Positions 47,738 through 54,989 of a stretch of DNA of 64,000 bases are shown one piece after another. The position numbers were made by a program, and so were the translations under genes. The notes below the pieces were generated by a model that had not been told where the DNA came from, searched no databases, and was given only the letters and a program-made list of their open reading frames with translations. The DNA is from Colwellia demingiae (lineage in GTDB: Bacteria > Pseudomonadota > Gammaproteobacteria > Enterobacterales > Alteromonadaceae). Location of the stretch: NCBI RefSeq assembly GCF_007954275.1, contig NZ_VOLT01000011.1, positions 62,001 through 126,000 on the forward strand. The letters are read 5' to 3'. Every line of letters begins with the position of its first letter. Position 1 is the first letter of the stretch.

Positions 47738-48871
47738 ATGAAAGAACTTTTAAAGGGTAATCCAGAATTATTGATTACTGTAGTGGGCATTGGTGGCTGT
47801 GGGTGTAACACAGTAAATATGCTCCATGAAAATAACTTATCAAGCCAAGTTAACCTCGTTGCCGTTAATACTGATCTTGCTGCATTAAATAGCATTAACG
47901 TTGAAAACAAAATCCTAATAGGCGAAAACTTAACAAATGGCTACGGCGCAGGCTCAGATCCGAGTATAGGTTATCAAGCAGCCCAAGAGAGTGAAGGAAT
48001 GCTTCGTAGTGCGATAATGGATAGCGACATCGTTATTATTACTGCAGGTTTTGGTGGTGGCACTGGTACTGGTGCAAGTCCTTTAGTGGCCAAATTAGCA
48101 CGCGAGCTAAATATTAACTGTTTAGCTATTGTGACTTTACCCTTTGAATCAGAAGGGCAAACTCGAATGGATTATGCCCTACAAGGTATTGATGACATTA
48201 AAGAGCCTATACATGCCTATATTACGCTTTCAAACGATCTTTTACTTGCAGGCTTAGGTGAAACTGTTGGTTTATTTTCTGCTTTTAACCAAAGTAATGA
48301 AGTGCTTAAAAACCTATTAATTGCTTTAGTGCAAATGTTGAATGAAACTGGCTATGTCAATGTCGACAAAAATGATTTCTCAACAATTTTGTCTTTTGAA
48401 GGTGAATCTATCCTTGGTGTTGGTAAAGCTAATTCAGAAGAAGAAGCTTTCGACGCACTTGATCAGGCTCTTAATAACCCACTTGTTTCTATTGCAAACA
48501 TTGACACAGCGAAAGGTATTATCTTTCAATTATTTTGTAAATCAGAGCCTAAGTTATCGACCTACAATGGTTTGATTGATCGCATCAGAACAAGAGTCAC
48601 TAATCGATCTGTGCTGATTGTACCGGGTGTTAGTCTTGATCCAAATTTGACGTCAGAAATTGAAATATTGATTATCGGGTCGGGCATAAGTAGCGGTAAA
48701 CCTGAGCCTATCAAAGAAGCTATTGAAACAGATCCCTGTGAATTAGAACAAAACGTCGAGTCAACTGAACCCGCATATATCGATGATGAACTAAGTTTTA
48801 TCAATCATGGTGAAACAATGACCGATATTCCGGCTATAACGCGCAAATTGATGGCAATCAATCGCGATTAG
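47738..48871 (+). CDS. FtsZ-family GTPase, second copy (FtsZ paralogue)
   Basis: The 377-residue protein aligns along the whole of FtsZ. T1 loop GIGGCGCN (17-24), tubulin signature GFGGGTGTGASP (104-115), T5/T6 elements PFESEG and SNDLLL, and the T7 catalytic loop NVDKND (208-213) are present, so GTP binding and hydrolysis residues are kept. The C-terminal DIPAITRKLMAINRD (363-377) resembles the conserved FtsZ tail that binds FtsA/ZipA. It is not in a dcw cluster: no ftsA or ftsQ is near, so it is probably an extra copy. AGGGA gives a good ribosome site, and GATTAGG-like repeats occur three times in the leader. An EAL gene follows 96 nt downstream. Confidence 0.9.
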   Translation: MKELLKGNPELLITVVGIGGCGCNTVNMLHENNLSSQVNLVAVNTDLAALNSINVENKILIGENLTNGYGAGSDPSIGYQAAQESEGMLRSAIMDSDIVIITAGFGGGTGTGASPLVAKLARELNINCLAIVTLPFESEGQTRMDYALQGIDDIKEPIHAYITLSNDLLLAGLGETVGLFSAFNQSNEVLKNLLIALVQMLNETGYVNVDKNDFSTILSFEGESILGVGKANSEEEAFDALDQALNNPLVSIANIDTAKGIIFQLFCKSEPKLSTYNGLIDRIRTRVTNRSVLIVPGVSLDPNLTSEIEILIIGSGISSGKPEPIKEAIETDPCELEQNVESTEPAYIDDELSFINHGETMTDIPAITRKLMAINRD

Positions 48872-48967
48872 TTAAACACTTCTTTACATGATAATGGTTC
48901 TTATTTACAGTTATTGTTCAATAGTTGTTATAGGAATGGCCGAATAAGAAATTGTCGGCTGCAATGA

Positions 48968-49702
48968 ATGAAAGATAAAAAATTAATCAACCCTGAGTGT
49001 TTAATCGACCTAATCGAAAATAGACGCTTTGGTGTTGAATATCAGCCAATAGTTAGTTGTAAAAACCAAGAGATTTTTGCCTATGAGTCTCTGGCTAGAT
49101 TCTATTCTGCTGATAATGAGCTTATTCGACCAGACCTTGTTTACGAGTCACTCCATACAAGCCCACTGAGTTTGTTCCAGGTTGAATACCAGCAAAAAAA
49201 ATTACAATTATCGTATGCAGTTGATGACTATGATATTTTTGTTAATTTGGATCAAGATTCTTATTTCTCTAGTGGTGTCATTGATCAAAGCAATCCATTT
49301 CTAAAATTATTTAAAGCGTTTAAAAAGTCTAATGTTGTAGTTGAGTTAATTGAAAACTCAGAAATTAATGATGCCATTATGAGCTTGGCCATGATTGATA
49401 ACTTAGCGAAAAGCAATATTCACACGGCTATAGATGATGTGTGTAATCCTCAATCTATGATTTCTACTTCAGTAATTCAATTGGTTAACTATATAAAGCT
49501 AGATAAATTTGTTGTGCAAAACCAAAAAAATAGTAATTTCATGTTACTAGTCAAATCAATTATTGATTACGCGCATAGTGCGAACAAAAAAGTGATCTTA
49601 GAAGGGGTAGAAACGTATGAAGACTTGCAACTAGCTCAACAGCTTAAGTGTGATTTTGTACAAGGTTTTTATTACCGGGATCGTTTTAAGAATGTCACTT
49701 AA
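48968..49702 (+). CDS. Stand-alone EAL-domain protein
   Basis: The 244-residue protein is only an EAL domain. ESL replaces EAL (E40-S41-L42), which is tolerated in active enzymes. Metal and catalytic residues appear kept: N93, E126 (ELIE), D156-D157, K177, E212 (EGVE) and Q232. The loop after the DD pair is degenerate (DDVCNPQSM in place of DDFGTGYSS), which in known enzymes weakens dimer-dependent activity. It may be a c-di-GMP phosphodiesterase or a c-di-GMP sensor. It follows the FtsZ paralogue in the same direction and may be its partner. Confidence 0.85.
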   Translation: MKDKKLINPECLIDLIENRRFGVEYQPIVSCKNQEIFAYESLARFYSADNELIRPDLVYESLHTSPLSLFQVEYQQKKLQLSYAVDDYDIFVNLDQDSYFSSGVIDQSNPFLKLFKAFKKSNVVVELIENSEINDAIMSLAMIDNLAKSNIHTAIDDVCNPQSMISTSVIQLVNYIKLDKFVVQNQKNSNFMLLVKSIIDYAHSANKKVILEGVETYEDLQLAQQLKCDFVQGFYYRDRFKNVT

Positions 49703-49779
49703 TAACTTTTAATCAACGAACTAACACCATACACTGTAGCTAATTCTTATATCCTCCTTTTTAAATAAAGAGTAACAAC

Positions 49780-50340
49780 ATGAAAGTTAACATGAACTTT
49801 AATATGAAAAACAGTATGAAAAAATCTATCCTAATCATTTGTAGCTTAGCAAGTCTCGTTGGATTCTCCGCGTTGGCAACAGATTTAAAAGTGGGAGACA
49901 CGGCACCGAATTTCAAGTTACAAGCTACCACAGGTGATTATTACCAATTAAGTGATTACAAAGGCAAACAAGCAGTGGTATTAGCTTGGTATCCAATGGC
50001 AAACACCCGAGGTTGTACTATTGAATGTAAATCGTTGACAGAACAAGGACATCTTATTCGAGAGTTTAATGTTAGTTACGTTATGGCTAGCGTTGACCCT
50101 ATTGATGATAACAGAGACTTTGCTGAGAAAACGGGCGCTGACTTCCCTATGTTAAGTGATCCTACTAAATCAGCGGCTAAAGCATATCAGGTGCTTAATA
50201 TGTTTAAAGTTGCCAGTCGCGTGACTTTCTATATTTCTAAAGAAGGTAAAATAGTTAAAATTGATGACGATATTTCACCAAAGTCTGCTGCCCAAGATAT
50301 GGCTAATAATTTAGCTGCCCTAGGTATTGCTAAGAAATAA
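49780..50340 (+). CDS. Exported peroxiredoxin (AhpC/TSA, BCP-like)
   Basis: The 186-residue protein has a signal peptide (about 1-34, ending SALA-T, with a long basic N-region) and a thioredoxin-fold peroxiredoxin domain. The peroxidatic cysteine lies in PMANTRGCTIEC, with a second cysteine four residues later that may serve as resolving residue. 'KVGDTAPNFKLQATTGDY' is the usual start of the domain. It should reduce peroxides in the periplasm. The next gene starts 7 nt after its stop. Confidence 0.9.
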   Translation: MKVNMNFNMKNSMKKSILIICSLASLVGFSALATDLKVGDTAPNFKLQATTGDYYQLSDYKGKQAVVLAWYPMANTRGCTIECKSLTEQGHLIREFNVSYVMASVDPIDDNRDFAEKTGADFPMLSDPTKSAAKAYQVLNMFKVASRVTFYISKEGKIVKIDDDISPKSAAQDMANNLAALGIAKK

Positions 50341-50347
50341 CTAAACA

Positions 50348-50599
50348 ATGTCAAAACCCAATAAAAAAGGCCCGAGCAAAACAGTTGATATATATTGCAA
50401 GGGCTGCAACTTCCTCCTATTTAAATACCGTAAAGGGGGTAAGGGCGCTTTACTTAAATGTTTCAAAGAACGCATCAGTCAAAACTTTACCGAAACGCCA
50501 TGTACATGCCCAAAGTGTAATAAGGTGTTTGCACGAGATTGCTTAATTAGGGGTACACCAGCCTTTAAAATGATCGGCGGCAAGGTTTGGTGTAAATAG
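50348..50599 (+). CDS. Small zinc-ribbon-like protein
   Basis: The 83-residue basic protein has paired cysteine motifs: CKGC (17-20) and CTCPKC (52-57), with further cysteines at 38, 65 and 82. This suggests a zinc ribbon. It follows the peroxiredoxin by 7 nt and is probably co-transcribed. I know no function for it. Confidence 0.62.
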   Translation: MSKPNKKGPSKTVDIYCKGCNFLLFKYRKGGKGALLKCFKERISQNFTETPCTCPKCNKVFARDCLIRGTPAFKMIGGKVWCK

Positions 50600-50736
50600 T
50601 TTGTTATCTCTCTGTTATCATTGTGATTAATTCTGTAAGTAAAAACAAAAAGACACATTTCCAAAACAACTTAAAGCAGTTATAAGTTTTGCGCTAGTTA
50701 TCATACGCATAAATAACTTCTATTAGGATTGGATCA

Positions 50737-50952
50737 TTGGATATCGAAGAAGCAAGAATCAAAGCAATATGTCATCACATGACCACTATCAGCATTGATA
50801 ACAAACCTTTTGTCCCATTAGTTAAAGTGAAGCGAAGTGAAGCTTTACTTGCTGGGAAAATTAGAGTGATGTTGTCGAAAAGACGCTCTAATCGTATTCA
50901 TTATTTTTTACAGACGTATTCGAATAAAATCACTTTACTTAATAATGATTAG
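50737..50952 (+). CDS. Small protein of unknown function (TTG start)
   Basis: A 71-codon frame starts at TTG 50737 after AGGAT. The product (begins MDIEEARIKAICHHMTTISI) is basic and soluble, with no recognised motif. The weak start and small size leave doubt. Confidence 0.42.
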   Translation: MDIEEARIKAICHHMTTISIDNKPFVPLVKVKRSEALLAGKIRVMLSKRRSNRIHYFLQTYSNKITLLNND

Positions 50953-51372
50953 CGCGATAAATCTTATCAATTAAATCGGAAAATACAGCCTAATGTTTAT
51001 TAATAAGGTTAGCTTTATTTATTTGGTTTTATTAATACATACTTATTATGCTCGAAATAGTAATAGTCTACACTGTGATGATGTAATTGATTATTATACA
51101 TATAAAACAAGAATTTACATGGTTACGTGTTACTTGTATGGGTTTTTAATATGCTTTAATTTCTGTTTTATTACCAACAATAACTTTAGTACGCAAGTTA
51201 CTTGGATAGCCAATGACACTCAATTCAAGGTATTGAGCTGTTAATTTTCTTTGGAAAAATAATAACTAATATAGTGATTGATGCTCATGACCTTTCACTT
51301 GATTGAGCTATTTATCTGGTATAAAAACAGGGTAAACAAGGCATCAACGACTGTTCGGATACCTGATTATTT
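50953..51372. other. AT-rich spacer, no supported gene
   Basis: The 420 nt hold an open frame at 50993-51244, but its product is rich in Tyr, Phe, Ile, Asn and Cys without a ribosome site, as expected of random AT-rich sequence. The promoter of the LysR gene should be in the last 100 nt. Confidence 0.55.
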
Positions 51373-52167
51373 ATGAAACAACTCGACCTTAATTCTCTCT
51401 CTGTGTTTATTACGCTGTATCATGCGGGATCTACTCAAAAAGCCGCTTTCAAACTTAATCGCTCGCAATCTTATGTTTCTAAGGTGTTATCAAAATTACG
51501 AGATGATATTGGAGATCCGTTATTTGTACGAACGGCAACTGGGTTAGAGCCAACAAGCTACGCGAGTATTATTGCTCCTAAGGTAAAAGAAGCGTTAGCG
51601 CTGATGCAGAAGGCCCTTGAACCTGAATCCTTTAATCCTTTAGCGCTTGATAAAATTACCATTCATCTGGCTGCACCTTTTATTATCCCCATTGGTAAAT
51701 TATTGATTACTAAGATTAGGCAGAAAACCCCTGCGGTAATTGAGCTGCGAGAGTGGAACTTAGACAGTGAAGCGTTACTTCTCGAAGAGAAGATTGATAT
51801 AGCTGTGCACGCTCTAAAAAACAGGCCGCAGAGCTTATATCAAAAGAAAATTATGTCTGTAAGTGGCCAATTTATTGGCAATCGGCAAGGAGAGTTTGTC
51901 AAAACTATTTTCGATAATTACAACGAATATAGTGGAATGTACCAATTACTGGATGCCGAGATTAAGCCAGGTATCATTATAGATAGCCAATATTTGTCAG
52001 GCCAGTTAATGGATGAACACTACACCTATAGCCTTACCAATGATGAGAAGAAGAAAAATACCCCAACAGATGTAGCTATGATATGTAAAGCTGCCAGAAG
52101 ATGCTCACCAAAGATTCAGTGGCTTATGGATATGTGTGTGCCTATAGTAAAACAAGCACAGTGGTAA
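51373..52167 (+). CDS. LysR-family transcriptional regulator, short
   Basis: The 264-residue protein has a typical LysR winged helix at the N-terminus (LDLNSLSVFITLYHAGSTQK, then RSQSYVSKVLSKLRDDIGDP). The effector domain is short (about 90-264 compared with about 200 residues normally), and its end (CKAARRCSPKIQWLMDMCVP) is unlike most members. It may be a shortened but working regulator. The divergent or target gene is unclear. Confidence 0.83.
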   Translation: MKQLDLNSLSVFITLYHAGSTQKAAFKLNRSQSYVSKVLSKLRDDIGDPLFVRTATGLEPTSYASIIAPKVKEALALMQKALEPESFNPLALDKITIHLAAPFIIPIGKLLITKIRQKTPAVIELREWNLDSEALLLEEKIDIAVHALKNRPQSLYQKKIMSVSGQFIGNRQGEFVKTIFDNYNEYSGMYQLLDAEIKPGIIIDSQYLSGQLMDEHYTYSLTNDEKKKNTPTDVAMICKAARRCSPKIQWLMDMCVPIVKQAQW

Positions 52168-52213
52168 TCATCAGTCGTTGTACTTTTTACAATTTTGAAC
52201 ATTATCAGAATTA

Positions 52214-52537
52214 TCAATCACAGAGCTTTTCAGTTAATTGTTCTATTATTTCATCATTCTCACTATTGATGTAAATATCCAGCGCGCCTCCCAAAAATAC
52301 CACGAAACTAAAGAAAGCTATTCCTGACGCTGAATTAACAGCAGCGTAAATCAGGCCTCCAGAGCCTATAGTTACCCTAGTATATGCCAAAAAATAACTT
52401 GTTTTCTCTCCACCGTAATATAGGCTTTTTTCTTGCATTGCTATTATTTTAGTCTCTTCATCACCACATTTTTCGTTTGCTAACACATTAAAAGATAGTG
52501 CTGTTGTTAGTAATGCTGTTGTTATTAATTTTTTCAT
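52214..52537 (-). CDS. Small exported membrane protein of unknown function
   Basis: The 107-residue protein has a Sec signal peptide (MKKLITTALLTTALSFNVLA), a short domain with one cysteine (KCGDEETK), one hydrophobic stretch (about 57-88) and a final cysteine. I do not recognise it. It is convergent with the LysR gene. Confidence 0.55.
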   Translation of the reverse strand: MKKLITTALLTTALSFNVLANEKCGDEETKIIAMQEKSLYYGGEKTSYFLAYTRVTIGSGGLIYAAVNSASGIAFFSFVVFLGGALDIYINSENDEIIEQLTEKLCD

Positions 52538-52986
52538 GTTTTTGATTAAGTAGCTGCTATTAATCCGGTATAAGTTCAGGATTTAATTCTTGTTAAGGTT
52601 AATGACTGCATCGCCTTCGACTTATCTGCAGTACTCAATTTCTTGAGCGTTTCTCACCGTTGTTATCGTGTTCATCATGTCTGAAATTAAAAAGTTTTTT
52701 GGAATAACGTTTATTCCAAAAAGATGATACATAGTTCCTAAAAGGAAATTAGGCGTTATATATTGGTTGAATAGGGTGCATTAGCAAATTTAATTATAAA
52801 TAATGTTTGAACGTGTAATTACTTTCTGACTTTAGTTACTGATGTTTTCACCAATGAAGTGGTGTAACTGTTTCGTGCTTCTTGAAAAAGTGAATAAAGC
52901 TTCTGGTGAGTTAAATGCCAAAAGATTTGAAACCTCACTGACTTTGTATGAGGTAGATTGAAGTAGATTATCTTACGGGATTAGTG
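52538..52986. other. Intergenic region with one inverted repeat
   Basis: No gene is seen in about 450 nt. TTTTTGGAATAA (52697-52708) and TTATTCCAAAAA (52712-52723) form a 12-bp perfect stem with a 3-nt loop, possibly a terminator or a protein site. Confidence 0.5.
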
Positions 52987-53181
52987 CTAAAACGAAGGAA
53001 TATAACCCAAGTCATCACAAACACTACTCAATAACTTTATTAAATCTATAACAGGTAAATTACCTTCATTTGTACTTACTGTTTTTGGGTCGATATTACA
53101 TTCTGCAAGATACCTGTATGGATTCAATGCATGAATCTTAGTTGCTTCAATAAAAGCCGATAATGTCGGCGTAAGAGTCAA
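52987..53181 (-). pseudogene. Possible N-terminal fragment of an AraC-family regulator
   Basis: The 64-residue frame (TTG start) resembles the first part of Arabinose_bd-type AraC regulators. 'LAECNIDPKTVSTNEGNLPV' followed by 'IDLIKLLSSVCDDLG' matches the GIDP...VP...LW/LL pattern of that domain. It stops where the domain should continue, and no helix-turn-helix part is found downstream. It is most simply a remnant, though a short protein cannot be excluded. Confidence 0.38.
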
Positions 53182-53325
53182 ATAAATAGGTTTTATTTAA
53201 TGCTCATGCTGAAAACTATATAAGTTAATTAATATCACACACGTTCGTGAAATATCAATTTTAACCTTTGTTCGGTCGTATCATTCAAATCAAGATTAAA
53301 CAAATACCAAAATTAAGGAAAAGCC

Positions 53326-53565
53326 ATGAGTAATACAGTGATAAAACTAATATACAAGTGGAGTGATGAATCTTTGACGGTTAGAGAAAAAGAGATAAAA
53401 CGAGCTAATGATGTTTTTTTCAAGAAAGCAAATATAGTGAAAGATAATTATTTAATGAATGGATTCAGTTTAGCTCAAGCAAATAAAGCAGCTATGAATA
53501 TTAGGGTTAGTTGCTCCGCTATTTTAGGAAAACGATATAGTTGTATTACAACACCTCTTTCTTAA
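53326..53565 (+). CDS. Small protein of unknown function
   Basis: The 79-residue protein is basic and helical (SLTVREKEIKRANDVFFKKA). A clean AAGGAAA ribosome site precedes ATG 53326. I find no family resemblance. Its end overlaps the first 48-bp repeat copy. Confidence 0.5.
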   Translation: MSNTVIKLIYKWSDESLTVREKEIKRANDVFFKKANIVKDNYLMNGFSLAQANKAAMNIRVSCSAILGKRYSCITTPLS

Positions 53566-53602
53566 ATAAGAGTTATGGACTAGAAATAATACCGACTTGA
53601 TA
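53555..53602 (+). repeat. 48-bp direct repeat, copy 1
   Basis: This copy shares CTCTTTCTT then an AGTTAT core and the exact 22-nt tail beginning CTAGAAATAATACCGACTTG with the copy at 54589-54636. About 42 of 48 positions agree. The left part can form a small stem (CTCTT/AAGAG). Confidence 0.85.
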
Positions 53603-53897
53603 GAGCCAAAATAATAACAAAGTAAATGCGAACGCTCGATAATAATGTCATTAGACATATTTTTACTGTGTATTACATTAAGTCATGTTGTTACAAGTGC
53701 CGGTGGTGGGAGTTGTTGATCCATTTCATTCAATCCTTGAAAATCATTAGCTACTAATCAACTTTAGTTCACGACAGATAATATTCAAGCTACAATTAAG
53801 GTATTAAAACGGACAAAATACCGTTGACTTTGTTTGTTCATCAAAATTATAACCAACTATTTTAGTCACTTAATATGGCGTTAACTATTTCAGGTAA

Positions 53898-54347
53898 ATG
53901 ATGATATTTTCTAAACTATTTAAGTTTTCTGATTGGCCAAATAAAGACATACCGAGTGTGTCAGCAGGAATTTATGCTATTTGGAATGATGATGAGTTAT
54001 TTTATTGTGGAATGTCTGGGTGCGAAATTGAGAAAAATCAGCATAAGAAAAAGTACGATTTAGTTACAAGACTGCACAGTCATGCTATAGGCCGTTTAAG
54101 TGGTGACCAGTTTTGTGTCTATGTCGCTAATAGACTGGTTATACCAACGCTTAAGCAAAGTGACTTACCCTTGTTTGCAAATGGTCAATTAAAGTTAGAT
54201 ACACTTACCAAACGATACATCCATGAACATTTAGAGTACCAATATGTTCTAGTCAACAGCAGTGCTGAAGCATACTCGGTTGAAAAAGATGCGAGAAACG
54301 GGAAGTTGTTTGGTCAAAAGCCAATGCTTAATCCAATCAATAATTAA
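53898..54347 (+). CDS. GIY-YIG-like nuclease-family protein
   Basis: The 149-residue protein shows AGIYAIW (23-29) and FYCGMSG (35-41), matching the GIY and YIG elements (YCG here). R59 in TRLHSHAIGR and E129 in YSVEKDAR fit the catalytic arginine and glutamate of the fold. It has no extra domain, so it may be a small stand-alone nuclease of unknown use. It is flanked by two 48-bp direct repeats about 1 kb apart. Confidence 0.72.
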   Translation: MMIFSKLFKFSDWPNKDIPSVSAGIYAIWNDDELFYCGMSGCEIEKNQHKKKYDLVTRLHSHAIGRLSGDQFCVYVANRLVIPTLKQSDLPLFANGQLKLDTLTKRYIHEHLEYQYVLVNSSAEAYSVEKDARNGKLFGQKPMLNPINN

Positions 54348-54588
54348 TAGATTAAGTTTACGCTTTCACCACAATGACCAGTACGTTCATCATGCGGCTG
54401 GTGGTTGTTTTATTCAGCCGTGAGCAGAAAATCGAGAATACGATGAAAACGCAAACTAAAAGCCGAGTAATGGAGATATGATTAAGGCTATGAACGGTAA
54501 AGCACCAGAGCGTAATGATGTTAACTGAGTTTAGGTATGTGCAATGTAGGCCTCTTAACTCTTACGTTCATGGCAGTATTACAGCTAA
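54348..54588. other. Spacer between GIY-YIG gene and second repeat
   Basis: No gene is supported in these 241 nt; only very short frames (up to about 29 codons) occur, without ribosome sites. Confidence 0.5.
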
Positions 54589-54636
54589 CTCTTTCTTCAA
54601 TGAAAGTTATCCACTAGAAATAATACCGACTTGATT
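54589..54636 (+). repeat. 48-bp direct repeat, copy 2
   Basis: This is the partner of the copy at 53555-53602, on the same strand and 1034 bp away. Its left part forms CTTTC/GAAAG, so a stem is kept in both copies although the bases differ. Confidence 0.85.
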
Positions 54637-54710
54637 AACTGTATATAAGTATTAATTCAAAAAAAAATGAAAATAATTTTAATCTAGTTAGTCATGGGTT
54701 ATCCAGACAC

Positions 54711-54752
54711 AAAAAAACCACTAAGAGTAATTTTACATTACTACTAAGTGGC
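54711..54752 (-). terminator. Rho-independent terminator after tRNA-Pro
   Basis: On the minus strand CCACTTAGTAGTAAT pairs with ATTACTCTTAGTGG with one or two mismatches and is followed by seven T residues. It begins 19 nt after the tRNA 3' end. Confidence 0.85.
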
Positions 54753-54770
54753 TGATTTATTTTACTAATA

Positions 54771-54847
54771 TGGTCGGAGTAGACAGATTCGAACTGTCGA
54801 CCTCACGCCCCCCAGGCGCGCGCGCTACCAAGCTGCGCTATACCCCG
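54771..54847 (-). tRNA. tRNA-Pro, anticodon GGG
   Basis: The 77-nt minus-strand RNA folds as a full cloverleaf. The acceptor is CGGGGTA/TACTCCG, the D arm GCGC-AGCTTGGTA-GCGC, the anticodon stem CGCGC/GCGTG with loop CTGGGGG (anticodon GGG), the T arm GACAG-TTCGAAT-CTGTC, and the encoded end is ACCA. It reads the CCC/CCU proline codons. It lies downstream of yejM as proL does in E. coli. Confidence 0.96.
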
Positions 54848-54989
54848 ACAATGTAAACTCTAGGGTTTAACAAGTTTACCGCTTGTATATTAATGATTTA
54901 TCAACGTAATGCAATGACAATTAAGAGAATAGTTAGCCTAGGTGAACTAAACGGCTAACTATTATCCTATATGCCTTATATTAAGTCGT

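Noticed and set aside
50993-51244. 83-codon plus-strand frame
   Set aside because: Composition is that of random AT-rich DNA (many Tyr, Phe, Ile, Asn), with no ribosome site.
52987-53181. IS66 transposase C-terminal remnant
   Set aside because: Only a short LNPYRYL-like similarity was seen; the remainder fits the AraC sensory domain better, and no inverted ends or other IS genes are near.
53648-53722. 24-codon frame with a signal-peptide-like start ending AGGGSC
   Set aside because: It is too short and has no ribosome site or homologue that I recognise.
54771-54847. Attachment-site duplicate of the tRNA-Pro 3' end
   Set aside because: I looked for a second copy of the tRNA 3' segment in 50-54.7 kb and saw none.
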